A stretch of DNA of 64,000 nucleotides from Streptomyces thermodiastaticus. Lineage in GTDB: Bacteria; Actinomycetota; Actinomycetes; Streptomycetales; Streptomycetaceae. The position numbers were made by a program, and so were the translations under genes. The stretch is from contig NZ_BNBV01000008.1 of the NCBI RefSeq assembly GCF_014656135.1, positions 1 to 64,000 on the forward strand, given 5' to 3'. Of the stretch, positions 1-8,064 are shown in pieces; within the stretch, counting starts at the first letter, position 1, and each line of letters starts with the position of its first letter. The notes beneath the pieces were generated by a model that did not search any database, was not told the origin of the DNA, and saw only the letters and a program-made list of their open reading frames with translations.

Positions 1-2
1 CG

Positions 3-875
3 CCGCGCCGCCCGGCTCCCCGGCTGCGGATGCGCCGGCGCAGCGCCGAGCGGGCCGCGGGACCGGAGCCGGTCGCCGAGGTGCGTGCCCTGGCCGTCCG
101 GCGCGGGGCGGTGCAGGCGCTGCGCCATGTCGACCTGACCGTCGCGCCCGGGGAGACGATCGCCCTCATGGGCCGCAACGGCGCCGGGAAGTCCACGCTG
201 CTCGGCTCCCTGGTGGGCCTGGTGGAGCCCTCCGCGGGACAGGTCCGGGTCGGCGGCGCGGTCCCGCACCGCACTCCGCCGCGCGAGCTGGTGCGCCGGG
301 CCGGCCTGGTGCCGCAGGAGCCGCGCGACCTGCTGTACGCGGACACGGTGGCCGCCGAGTGCGCGGCCGCCGACCGGGACGCTCAGGCGGCGCCCGGCAC
401 CTGCCGCGCCCTGGTGACGCGGCTGCTGCCCGGTGTCGCCGACACCGCCCATCCCCGGGACCTGTCCGAGGGGCAGCGGCTGGCGCTGGCGCTGGCGGTG
501 GTGCTGACCGCGCGTCCGCCGCTGCTGCTCCTGGACGAGCCGACCCGCGGCCTGGACTACGGAGCCAAGGCCCGGCTGGTCGCCGTGCTGCGCGAGCTGG
601 CGGCCGAGGGACACGCGCTGGTGCTGGCCACACACGACGTGGAACTGGCGGCCGAGATCGCCGACCGGGTGGTCCTGCTCGCGGAGGGCGAGGTGATCGC
701 CGACGGTCCCACCGCCGAGGTGGTGGTCTCCTCCCCTTCCTACGCACCCCAGGTCACCAAGATCCTCGCGCCGCAGCGGTGGCTCACGGTCGCCCAGGTC
801 CGCGAGGCCCTTGTGCCCGCGTCAGAAACCCCGGCGGCCGAGGCGGACGGGCCGGCGGAAGGGGACAGGCCGTGA
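3..875 (+). CDS. ABC transporter ATP-binding protein, ECF type (5' partial)
   Basis: This is the ATPase of an energy-coupling-factor importer; it would hydrolyse ATP at the inner face of the membrane to drive uptake of a vitamin or metal. Counting from the ATG at 30, Walker A is GRNGAGKST at residues 48-56. The Q-loop lies in LVPQEP, the signature is the variant LSEGQR, and Walker B is LLLLDEP, followed by the H-loop ATHD. The frame stays open to the window edge (PRRPAPRLR before the ATG), so the true start is probably upstream. Many actinomycete homologues are double-ATPase fusions and this could be the second half of one. The stop overlaps the next start (GTGA, 872-875), so the two are translationally coupled. 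The substrate cannot be read from this gene. Confidence 0.85.
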   Translation, partial: PRRPAPRLRMRRRSAERAAGPEPVAEVRALAVRRGAVQALRHVDLTVAPGETIALMGRNGAGKSTLLGSLVGLVEPSAGQVRVGGAVPHRTPPRELVRRAGLVPQEPRDLLYADTVAAECAAADRDAQAAPGTCRALVTRLLPGVADTAHPRDLSEGQRLALALAVVLTARPPLLLLDEPTRGLDYGAKARLVAVLRELAAEGHALVLATHDVELAAEIADRVVLLAEGEVIADGPTAEVVVSSPSYAPQVTKILAPQRWLTVAQVREALVPASETPAAEADGPAEGDRP

Positions 876-1807
876 CGGGCCGCGGTGCGGGCAGCTCCGG
901 CCGCGCGCCCGGCGGGGCGGCGGACGCGCAGGCGCGGGCGGTGCGGGTCGGGCCCCGCTCCGTGGCCGCGCTCGTCCTGGTCGGCGCCGTCGGTCTGGCC
1001 GCCTTCACCTGGCCCTTCCTCGCCCCGCCCGCCTCACAGCTCAGCGCCCACGCCCAGGACGCGCCGTGGCTGTTCGCGGGCCTGCTGGTGCTGCTGGTCG
1101 CCGTGGTCGCGGCGACCATCGCCGAGTCCGGGATGGGGCCGAAGGCGGTGGCGATGCTCGGCGTGCTGGCCGCGGCGGGCGCCGCGCTGCGCCCGATCGG
1201 CGCCGGCACGGCCGGTCTGGAACCGATGTTCTTCCTGATGGTGCTGTCCGGGCGGGTGCTGGGGCCGGGCTTCGGGTATGTGCTCGGGTCGGTGACGATG
1301 TTCGCCTCCGCGCTGCTCACCGGCGGTGTGGGCCCGTGGCTGCCGTTCCAGATGCTGGCCATGGGCTGGTTCACCATGGGCGCGGGCCTGCTGCCCGGCC
1401 CGGACAAGCTGCGCGGCCGGGCGGAGCTGGTGATGCTGGCCGGCTACGGCGCCGTGGCCGCCCTCGCCTACGGCACGGTGATGAATCTCGCCGGCTGGCC
1501 GTTCATGGGCACCCTCGCCTCCTCGATCGCCTTCGACCCGCAGGCGCCGGTCACCGCGAACCTGGCCCGGTTCGTCGCGTACTGCCTGGCCACCTCGCTC
1601 GGCTGGGACCTGGGCCGGGCCGCCCTGACGGTCGTGCTCACGCTGGTGGTCGGGCCGGCCGTGCTGCGCGCGCTGCGCCGCGCCACCCGCCGCGCGGCCT
1701 TCGAGGCCCCGGTCGCCTTCGAGGCCGGCCCCGGCGCGGGCGGCCGCGAACCCTCCGTGACCCGCACGGAGGGCACGGTGCCGTCCGGGGTGAAGCGGCC
1801 CACATGA
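872..1807 (+). CDS. ECF transporter S component (substrate-binding membrane subunit)
   Basis: A 311-residue integral membrane protein that would bind the substrate and pair with the preceding ATPase. I chose the GTG at 872 because it overlaps the ATPase stop as GTGA and has a purine-rich site (GGAAGGGGAC) just upstream. The N-terminal ~25 residues are Gly/Arg/Ala-rich and cytoplasmic. Hydrophobic segments follow at about residues 30-50, 65-85, 90-105, 110-130, 140-175, 190-210 and 235-275, interrupted by the PDKLRGRAEL loop. The conserved ECF-S feel comes from the LSGRVLGPGFGYVLGS segment. The last 35 residues are a polar tail. Substrate unknown; a cobalt or vitamin role is possible but not shown. 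Confidence 0.75.
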   Translation: MTGRGAGSSGRAPGGAADAQARAVRVGPRSVAALVLVGAVGLAAFTWPFLAPPASQLSAHAQDAPWLFAGLLVLLVAVVAATIAESGMGPKAVAMLGVLAAAGAALRPIGAGTAGLEPMFFLMVLSGRVLGPGFGYVLGSVTMFASALLTGGVGPWLPFQMLAMGWFTMGAGLLPGPDKLRGRAELVMLAGYGAVAALAYGTVMNLAGWPFMGTLASSIAFDPQAPVTANLARFVAYCLATSLGWDLGRAALTVVLTLVVGPAVLRALRRATRRAAFEAPVAFEAGPGAGGREPSVTRTEGTVPSGVKRPT

Positions 1808-2136
1808 GCCAGGTCACGTACGACGCGGGACCGTAGCCCGGCCGGGCGGTGCCGGTCCGCTCCGTTGCGGGCCGCGGCCTGCCCGGATGCGGGCCCGCGT
1901 CTTCGCGCGGGCGGCGCGGCGGATGCGAGGACGCCTAGGCGCAGAGCTGTGCGCGGGTGCCCGGCACGCGCTGTTCGTCTGGACGGTGTCGCCGGGCGCC
2001 GCCGCCTCTGCGGGACGCGCCGGCCGTGCGGCCCCTGCCTCCCCGGCCGTCGCCGGCCCGGGTTCCGGCTGCGCGCCCCTCGTCGGGCCACCGGCACCGG
2101 TGCCCCGGGTCCGAGCCACCTCACGGCAGTCATGGA

Positions 2137-2168
2137 GGCGGCGGCCCCCGATCCCCTGGGCCGCCGCC
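2137..2168 (+). promoter_or_regulatory. 11-bp perfect hairpin in the leader
   Basis: GGCGGCGGCCC at 2137-2147 pairs perfectly with GGGCCGCCGCC at 2158-2168 around a 10-base loop. It sits directly before the terminator-like hairpin at 2179-2204. Together they resemble the paired elements of a transcription attenuator, though this is inference. Confidence 0.55.
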
Positions 2169-2178
2169 TTCGCCGTGT

Positions 2179-2204
2179 CCGCCCGCGTCGCGCGGGCGGT
2201 TTTT
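2179..2204 (+). terminator. intrinsic terminator 15 bases before an ATG
   Basis: CCGCCCGCG (2179-2187), loop TCG, CGCGGGCGG (2191-2199), then TTTTT (2200-2204). A 9-bp perfect GC stem with a T run is rare in this genome type and is a textbook intrinsic terminator. It may simply end the ECF transcript, or act as an attenuator for the gene starting at 2219. Confidence 0.8.
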
Positions 2205-2218
2205 GCTTCCCTGGTGCC

Positions 2219-2911
2219 ATGACAGCGCACCCGGCCGCACGGCCTCAGGACGACCCGGAGGCACGCGGCCTGCCTCTGGTGCCCGTGCTGCTGGGGCTGA
2301 CGGTGACCAGCGGGATCATCGACGCGGTGAGTTTTCTGGCCCTGCGGCACGTGTTCACCGCGAACATGACCGGCAACATCGTGGTCCTCGGTTTCGCCGC
2401 CGCCGGTGCCCCGGGCTTCTCGGTGCCGCACACCGCCACCTCCCTGGTGTGCTTCATGGCGGGCGCGCTGGCCGGCGGCCGCCTCGCCCACCGTCTCGCC
2501 TCCTGCACGCGCCGCCGCTGGGCTCGGGTGGCGCTGGCCGTCGAGGCGGTGCTCGTGGGGACGGCGTCGGCGGTGGCCTTCGCCGCTCCGGGCGCGGCCG
2601 CGACCCCGTACGCCCTGATCGCGCTGACCGCCTTCGCGATGGGCCTGCGCAACGCGACGGTGCTGGAACTGCGCGTGTCCGGTCTGACGACCACCGTGCT
2701 CACCCGGACCCTGACCGGTCTGATCGCCGACTCCCGGGCGGGCGGCGGGCCGGGCGAGCACTCCCCGCGCCGGGCGGCCTCGGTGCTCGCCATGCTGGCC
2801 GGTGCCACGCTCGGCGCCGCTCTGGTGATCCGGCGCGACCTGGGCACGGCGCTGCTGGTCGCGGCGGTGATCACGGGTGTGCTGGCGGCGGTGACCTCGG
2901 GGCGGGAGTGA
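2219..2911 (+). CDS. DUF1275 (YoaK-type) membrane protein
   Basis: A 230-residue membrane protein of the DUF1275 family, whose function is unknown. The family look is clear: a short polar N terminus, the first membrane segment VLLGLTVTSGIIDAVSFLAL, then the conserved HVFTANMTGNIVVLG stretch near residue 42, and a later GLRNATV motif. About six membrane segments are visible. The ATG at 2219 is the best start, but no Shine-Dalgarno is visible: the 20 bases before it are pyrimidine-rich and include the T run of a terminator hairpin. Translation could therefore be leaderless or use a later GTG at 2279, which would cut into the first membrane segment. The coding sequence itself is sound. Confidence 0.85.
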   Translation: MTAHPAARPQDDPEARGLPLVPVLLGLTVTSGIIDAVSFLALRHVFTANMTGNIVVLGFAAAGAPGFSVPHTATSLVCFMAGALAGGRLAHRLASCTRRRWARVALAVEAVLVGTASAVAFAAPGAAATPYALIALTAFAMGLRNATVLELRVSGLTTTVLTRTLTGLIADSRAGGGPGEHSPRRAASVLAMLAGATLGAALVIRRDLGTALLVAAVITGVLAAVTSGRE

Positions 2912-3115
2912 CGCCGGCGGCTTCCGGTGCCGCTCGCGCCGTCCCGTCCGCTTCCCCCGGACCGTCCGTCAGCCGGCCATGGGTCCGGTGAAGTCCACGT
3001 CCCCTGGCCTCCCCCTCGCGTCGTCCCGCCCATGACACTGCTCACCCCGGGGAAAGGCCGGCGGCCGTGTCACCGCACCGGGCGCGGCGGGCGGGCGCCG
3101 CCGGCCGGTGCCGCG

Positions 3116-5152
3116 TCAGTGCACGGCCGCCCGCGGACCGGGCTCCGGCTGTTTCGCCGTCGCACGGGGCCTGGCCGAGCCCCGGGGGCCGGAGAGCAGA
3201 CAGGTCAGCGCGAAGCCGGCGCCGACGACGGTGGCGCCGCCGACCGCGTCGAGCACCCAGTGGTTGGCGGTGCCGATGATGGCGCAGACGGTGAACAGCG
3301 GGTGCAGCAGACCGAGGGCCTTCATCCACCACCGTGGCGCCAGCAGGGCGATGACCAGGCCGCACCACAGCGACCAGCCGAAGTGCAGCGAGGGCATCGC
3401 CGCGTACTGGTTGGTGACGGCGGTCATCGCGCCGTAGTCGGGCTTGGCGAAGTCCTGGACGCCGTGCACGGTGTCGACGAAGCCGAGGCCCGGCATCAGG
3501 CGGGGCGGGGCCAGCGGGTACAGCCAGAAGCCGAGCAGGCCGAGGCAGGTGGCGAAGCCGAGGGCGGTGCGGGCCCAGCGGTAGTCGACGGGGCGCCGGA
3601 CGTAGAGCACGCCCAGGATGGTCAGCGGCACCACGAAGTGGAAGGTCTCGTAGTAGAAGCTGAGGAATCGGTTCAGCCAGGGCAGGCCGACCACCGTGTG
3701 GTTGAACCAGTGCTCGATGCCGATGTGCAGGAACTGCTCGGCGGAGTGGATCTGGTGGCCGTGCCGTTCGGCGGTGGCGCGGTCGCCGCGCGCGGCCAGC
3801 CGCACCTGCGAGTAGGCCGCGTAGGTGACGCGGATGAGCAGCAGTTCCAGCAGCAGGTTGGGGCGGGTCAGCACGCGCCGCAGGAACGGCACGAGCGGGA
3901 CGTACCGCCGGCGGGCCGGGACGGGGGCGGCGTACTCGGTGGGGACGGGTGTGCGGTAGTGCTCCGCCGTGCGGGACAGGAACGGGACGGCGGTCGCGGC
4001 GGCCAGCGCGGCCAGCAGCACCAGGTTGTCGCGCAGCGGGTGCAGGGCCGCCATGTTCGGCAGCATCATCGTCGGCGGCAGGGTCATCACCAGCACCACG
4101 GCCACCGGCCAGACGTAGCGGTCGGAGGCGCGGCGGCCGGCCCGGCCGACGACGGCGAGCAGCACCCACAGCAGCTGGTGCTGCCAGGCCGTGGGGGCCG
4201 CGGCGATCGCGGCGCACCCGGTGACGGCCACGGCGAGCAGCAGCTGCCCGTCGCGGGCGTAGCGCACGGCCCGGCGCACACCGAGCACGGCGACGGCGGC
4301 GGCGAGCACCACGTAGAGGGCGACCTCCAGCGGGCCGGTCAGGCCCAGGCGCAGCAGGGCGCCGTGCAGGGACTGGTTGGCGAGAGCGTCGGAGGGGCCG
4401 CCGAGGCCGGCGCCGGCCACGTGGTGGATCCAGTAGGTGACGGAGTCGTGCGGCATCGCCGCCCAGGCGAGCGCGGTGCACGCGAGGAACGTCACACCGG
4501 TGGAGGCGGCGGCCCGGCGCCGGCCGGTGCACCACAGCAGCACGGCGAACAGCAGCACGGTCGGCTGCAGTGCGGCGGCCAGTCCGATCAGGGCGCCGCC
4601 GGTGCGCTGTCCGCGCACCACGAAACAGCCGAGCAGGACGAGCAGCACCGGGATGATGCTGGTCTGCCCGAGCCACAGCGCGTTGCGCACCGGCAGCGAC
4701 AGCATCAGCAGGCTGATCGCGACGGGGGCGGCCAGCAGCGAGGTGCGGCGGCTCACCGGCTGGGGCAGGGCGCGGGCGGCGACCAGTCCGAGGGCGGCCA
4801 CCAGCAGCAGCGTGCCGAAGGTCCAGCCCCAGCCGAGGGCGTCCTCGGCGGCCCTGGTGAGCGGTTTGAGGACGAGGCCGCCGAAGGGGGTGCCGGTGAA
4901 CCGGGTGGAGTCGTACAGGGAGCCCTTGACGTGCAGGACGCCGTGGGGTCCGACCCAGGTCTCCAGGTCGGTCAGCCGCCGGGCGGGCGGGGTGGTGAGG
5001 ACGACGGTCACCTGGCGTATCGCAAGGAGCGCCGTGATCAGCCACAGCCCCAGGCGGGCCGCCTGCAGGCGGGCCCTGGCCGCCTCGCCGGGTGTCGCAG
5101 TCGCCGCCGGGAACGCTCCCGCCGGTTGACGGCTGTGTTGCGCATTCGCCAC
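3116..5152 (-). CDS. GT87 glycosyltransferase / PAP2 phosphatase fusion
   Basis: A 678-residue polytopic protein with two enzyme modules. The N-terminal ~400 residues have many membrane segments in the style of GT87 (GT-C fold) polyprenol-phosphate mannosyltransferases, with the DLETWVGPHG loop and an LWLGQTS stretch. The C-terminal ~250 residues are a PAP2/inositol-phosphorylceramide-synthase-like domain: APPRLMPGLGF (motif C1 variant), MPSLHFGWS near residue 586 (C2) and NHWVLDAVGG near 630 (C3, catalytic His and Asp). Such fusions are annotated in other streptomycetes. A likely role is lipid-linked mannose transfer coupled to lipid phosphate or head-group chemistry at the outer membrane leaflet. 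The gene stands alone, convergent with the DUF1275 gene and divergent from the MHS transporter. Confidence 0.85.
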   Translation of the reverse strand: MANAQHSRQPAGAFPAATATPGEAARARLQAARLGLWLITALLAIRQVTVVLTTPPARRLTDLETWVGPHGVLHVKGSLYDSTRFTGTPFGGLVLKPLTRAAEDALGWGWTFGTLLLVAALGLVAARALPQPVSRRTSLLAAPVAISLLMLSLPVRNALWLGQTSIIPVLLVLLGCFVVRGQRTGGALIGLAAALQPTVLLFAVLLWCTGRRRAAASTGVTFLACTALAWAAMPHDSVTYWIHHVAGAGLGGPSDALANQSLHGALLRLGLTGPLEVALYVVLAAAVAVLGVRRAVRYARDGQLLLAVAVTGCAAIAAAPTAWQHQLLWVLLAVVGRAGRRASDRYVWPVAVVLVMTLPPTMMLPNMAALHPLRDNLVLLAALAAATAVPFLSRTAEHYRTPVPTEYAAPVPARRRYVPLVPFLRRVLTRPNLLLELLLIRVTYAAYSQVRLAARGDRATAERHGHQIHSAEQFLHIGIEHWFNHTVVGLPWLNRFLSFYYETFHFVVPLTILGVLYVRRPVDYRWARTALGFATCLGLLGFWLYPLAPPRLMPGLGFVDTVHGVQDFAKPDYGAMTAVTNQYAAMPSLHFGWSLWCGLVIALLAPRWWMKALGLLHPLFTVCAIIGTANHWVLDAVGGATVVGAGFALTCLLSGPRGSARPRATAKQPEPGPRAAVH

Positions 5153-5585
5153 GCCTCGTCGGCCTCCCGCCCCGTCCTACGACCCCTGCGCGGATCGTGT
5201 CGACCTTGTCTCCCGTACGGCCGCGCGGCGACCTCCTCGATTCGAGGCCCGCGCGCCTGCAGGGACGCGGACAGCCCCGGCGTCACCTGTCGTCCGCTCG
5301 CCTTTTGTCCGGATGACGATAGTGCGCGATCACCCCGGTTGCGGTCGTGGGGCGCGACAAGGATCACAGCGGACTTCTGTGGAAGGTGGCCGTAGGCGGG
5401 CAGACGTCCCTGCGTATCCGCCCTTCAGCTGCACTATGCAGCCACCTGCGCACGTCACGTAAAGGGTGCAACCGGTCGTATGGTCGATTTTCGGCCAGCC
5501 TTGCGCCGGTCCGGTTCGGCCCGCTCGTCAGCGCCGTCGCGTGGGTCGCGTCCCTGTTCCCGACGAGAGGTAGGCGAGCGAAGCC
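5153..5585. other. divergent promoter region, 433 bases
   Basis: Lies between the GT87-PAP2 gene (minus) and the MHS transporter (plus), so it should contain both promoters. The only distinct element I see is the perfect inverted repeat at 5428-5442. No gene or RNA is supported. Confidence 0.6.
5428..5442. promoter_or_regulatory. inverted repeat, candidate operator
   Basis: GCTGCA-CTA-TGCAGC is a perfect 6-bp inverted repeat with a 3-base spacer, about 145 bases before the MHS transporter start. It could be a repressor site. Chance occurrence is possible. Confidence 0.35.
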
Positions 5586-6956
5586 TTGACGGCCCCCACA
5601 GTCACCGCTCCCCGTCCCGTGTCCTCCGTGTCACTCACCACGTCACCCGCCACCGTCACCGACCCCGCACTCGTGCGGCGCGCCGTGAAGGCCGCCGCGC
5701 TGGGCAACGCGATGGAGTGGTTCGACTTCGGTGTCTACAGCTACATCGCGGTGACCCTGGGCAAGGTCTTCTTCCCGTCCGGCAACCCCACGGCACAGCT
5801 GCTGTCGGCCTTCGGCGCCTTCGCGGCGGCCTTCCTGGTCCGCCCGCTGGGCGGCATGGTCTTCGGCCCGCTCGGCGACCGCATCGGCCGCCAGAAGGTG
5901 CTGGCCCTCACCGTGATCATGATGGCCGTCGGCACCTTCGCGATCGGCCTGATCCCGTCGTACGCGACACTCGGCGTGGGCGCCCCGATCCTGCTGCTGG
6001 CCGCCCGGCTGGTGCAGGGCTTCTCCACCGGCGGCGAGTACGCCGGAGCCTCGACCTTCATCGCCGAGTACGCCCCGGACAAGCGGCGCGGCTTCCTCGG
6101 CAGCTGGCTGGAGTTCGGCACCCTGGCCGGCTACATCGGCGGCGCCGGCATGGTCACCCTGATGACGGCCCTGCTGCCCTCGTCCGAGCTGACAGGCTGG
6201 GGCTGGCGCATCCCGTTCCTGATCGCCGGTCCGATGGGCATCATCGGCCTGTACCTGCGCATGCGCCTGGAGGAGACCCCGGTGTTCGCCGCCGAGGCGG
6301 AGCGGGCCGAGTCCCGGCGCCCGAAGGTGCCGCTGCGCGAGATGGTCACCGGCCAGTGGAAGGCGATGCTGCTGTGCGTGGGGCTGGTGCTGGTCTTCAA
6401 CGTCACCGACTACATGCTGCTGTCGTACATGCCCAGCTACCTGACCAGTGAGCTGAAGTACGACGAGACCCACGGCCTGCTGGTCGTGCTGGCCGTGATG
6501 GTCCTGATGATGATCGTCCAGCCGTTCGCCGGCCTGCTGACCGACCGCGTCGGCCGCCGCCCGGTGATCGCCGCCGGGTGCGCCGGCTTCCTGCTGCTGT
6601 CGGTTCCGGCGCTGCTGCTGATCCGCCAGGGCAGCCTGGTGGCGGTGGCCCTGGGCATGGCCGCGCTGGGTCTGCTGCTGGTGTGCTTCACGGCCGCGAT
6701 GCCGTCCGCGCTGCCGGCCCTGTTCCCCACCCGGGTCCGCTACGGCTCGCTGTCCATCGGCTTCAACGTCTCCGTCTCGCTGTTCGGCGGCACCACCCCG
6801 CTGGTGGTCACCGCGCTGATCGGCGCGACCGGGAACACGATGATGCCCGCCTACTACATGATGGCCGCCTCGGTCATCGGCGGTGCGGCGGTGTGGTTCA
6901 TGGCGGAGTCCGCGGGACGCCCGCTGCCGGGGTCGGCCCCGGCGGTGGAGTCCTAG
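5586..6956 (+). CDS. MFS transporter, metabolite:H+ symporter (ProP-like) family
   Basis: A 456-residue, 12-segment permease of the MHS family, which imports small organic acids or osmolytes such as proline/betaine with protons. Family markers are the AMEWFDFGVYSY stretch at the first membrane helix, the loop-2 motif GPLGDRIGRQKVL, and LVQGFSTGGEYAGA in helix 4/5. The central loop (ETPVFAAEAERAESRR) and a second GLLTDRVGRRPV loop complete the two halves. I use the TTG at 5586, with GAGAGG upstream; GTG at 5619 or 5628 are alternatives, since the first 25 residues are not conserved. Transcribed alone. ProP-like osmolyte transport is the closest match but the substrate is not proven. Confidence 0.85.
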   Translation: MTAPTVTAPRPVSSVSLTTSPATVTDPALVRRAVKAAALGNAMEWFDFGVYSYIAVTLGKVFFPSGNPTAQLLSAFGAFAAAFLVRPLGGMVFGPLGDRIGRQKVLALTVIMMAVGTFAIGLIPSYATLGVGAPILLLAARLVQGFSTGGEYAGASTFIAEYAPDKRRGFLGSWLEFGTLAGYIGGAGMVTLMTALLPSSELTGWGWRIPFLIAGPMGIIGLYLRMRLEETPVFAAEAERAESRRPKVPLREMVTGQWKAMLLCVGLVLVFNVTDYMLLSYMPSYLTSELKYDETHGLLVVLAVMVLMMIVQPFAGLLTDRVGRRPVIAAGCAGFLLLSVPALLLIRQGSLVAVALGMAALGLLLVCFTAAMPSALPALFPTRVRYGSLSIGFNVSVSLFGGTTPLVVTALIGATGNTMMPAYYMMAASVIGGAAVWFMAESAGRPLPGSAPAVES

Positions 6957-6986
6957 TCGCTCCCGCACCCCACGACGGCGGGGGGC

Positions 6987-7009
6987 CGGCGGCACCTCGG
7001 ATGCCGCCG
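6987..7009 (+). terminator. possible terminator after the MHS gene
   Basis: An 8-bp stem (CGGCGGCA, 6987-6994, with TGCCGCCG, 7002-7009) about 30 bases after the stop. No T run follows. Confidence 0.4.
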
Positions 7010-7094
7010 ACCGCCCGCGTGCGTGCCGCGTCTCCCTCGATCGACTGAAATTCCCTGACAGCTCCCTTGCGCCTGGCTATATTCATTAGCACAA

Positions 7095-7115
7095 CTAGTT
7101 AGAACCCCTAACTAG
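7095..7115. promoter_or_regulatory. palindromic operator before the O-methyltransferase
   Basis: CTAGTTAG (7095-7102), spacer AACCC, CTAACTAG (7108-7115): a perfect 8-bp inverted repeat ending 20 bases before the start codon, in an otherwise AT-rich patch. A very similar element (GTTAGG-CACC-CCTAAC) lies before the DoxX gene at 13576-13591. The pattern suits a MarR- or HxlR-type repressor; no such gene is adjacent. Confidence 0.65.
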
Positions 7116-7135
7116 GCATACGAAAGGCCTGGTGC

Positions 7136-7807
7136 ATGAGCGACGCGCAGCTCTGGGACGACATCGACGCCTACTTCACCACCCTGCTCTCCCCGGAGGA
7201 CGAGGCCCTCCGTGCCGCACGGCGCGAGAGCGACGCCGAGGGCCTGCCGCAGATCAACGTCACCGCGAACCAGGGCAAGCTGCTCCAGCTCCTGGCCCGC
7301 CTCCAGGGCGCCCGCACCGTCCTGGAGATCGGCACCCTCGGCGGGTACAGCACCATCTGGCTCGCCCGCGCCCTGCCCGAGGACGGCCGCCTGATCACCC
7401 TGGAGTACGACGCCCACCACGCGGACGTGGCACGCCGCAACCTCGCCCGCGCCGGACTCGACCGGATCGCCGAGGTGCGCGTCGGACCGGCCCTGGAGTC
7501 GCTGCCCAAGCTCGCCGACGAGAACCCGCCCCCCTTCGACCTGGTCTTCATCGACGCCGACAAGGCCAACAACCGCCCCTACCTGGAGTGGGCGCTGCGC
7601 CTGACCCGGGCCGGCTCGCTGATCGTCCTGGACAACGTGGTGCGACACGGCCAGGTGACCGACGCGGCCAGCACCGACCCCTCGGTGCGGGGCACCCGTG
7701 CCGCGCTCGAACTGATCGCCGAGCATCCGCGGCTGGAGGGCACGGCGATCCAGACGGTGGGCTCCAAGGGCCACGACGGCTTCGCCCTGGCCCGCGTGCT
7801 GGGCTGA
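7136..7807 (+). CDS. class I SAM-dependent O-methyltransferase
   Basis: A 223-residue cytoplasmic enzyme of the cation-dependent O-methyltransferase (caffeoyl-CoA/catechol) family, methylating a phenolic hydroxyl with SAM. The SAM-binding glycine motif LEIGTLGGYS is at residues 63-72, an acidic LEYD near 89-92 binds the ribose, and the metal-site residues are in FIDADKANN (139-146) and LDNVV (165-169). Length and motifs are complete. AAAGG lies just before the ATG. The perfect palindrome at 7095-7115 implies tight repression. Neighbours give no pathway, so the acceptor is unknown; a detoxification role would fit the DoxX gene that carries the same kind of operator. Confidence 0.9.
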   Translation: MSDAQLWDDIDAYFTTLLSPEDEALRAARRESDAEGLPQINVTANQGKLLQLLARLQGARTVLEIGTLGGYSTIWLARALPEDGRLITLEYDAHHADVARRNLARAGLDRIAEVRVGPALESLPKLADENPPPFDLVFIDADKANNRPYLEWALRLTRAGSLIVLDNVVRHGQVTDAASTDPSVRGTRAALELIAEHPRLEGTAIQTVGSKGHDGFALARVLG

Positions 7808-7825
7808 CACCCCGGGCGGTGGCCT

Positions 7826-7926
7826 GGTGACCGTCTCCGGCGCCGGTGCGAGTGACCGTCCCGGACGCCGGACCGGCGACCGCCTCCGGCACCGGTGCGA
7901 GTGACCGTCCCGGGCGCCCGCACCGG
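7826..7926. repeat. four imperfect ~25-bp tandem repeats
   Basis: The spacer after the methyltransferase holds four head-to-tail copies of a GTGACCGTCYCCGG-type unit of about 25 bases, arranged as a 49-bp pair duplicated once (7826-7871 and 7875-7920). Two copies contain CCGGTGCGAGTGACCGTC unchanged. No coding role is seen. Confidence 0.7.
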
Positions 7927-8064
7927 CCTCGCACCGCCGGTGCGCCCGGGGCGCCCGGAAGTGTCCTCGTCCTCGTGCCCTCCGCTCCTCGGCCCCCCGC
8001 CGGATCCCGGCCCCGGCGGTGCGACGGCATCGCCCGGGCCGGGCATTGCGGGCACAATGAGCTC

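Larger units (their letters stand above)
1808..2218 (+). other. intergenic leader before the DUF1275 gene
   Basis: A 411-base stretch with no convincing gene. Its last 85 bases carry two perfect hairpins (2137-2168 and 2179-2199), listed separately. I looked for cobalamin, TPP and other riboswitch cores and did not find a convincing one. The rest is GC-rich sequence without a clear promoter. Confidence 0.5.

Noticed and set aside
1808..2218. Possible cobalamin or other known riboswitch downstream of the ECF transporter
   Set aside because: I searched for the GCCACTG-type core, AGGGAA and P-loop elements on both strands; none is convincing. Only the hairpins are reported.
2927..5395. Long plus-strand open frame opposite the GT87-PAP2 gene
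   Set aside because: Composition is Gly/Arg/Gln/His-rich with no family; it is the mirror of a clear minus-strand gene in high-GC DNA.
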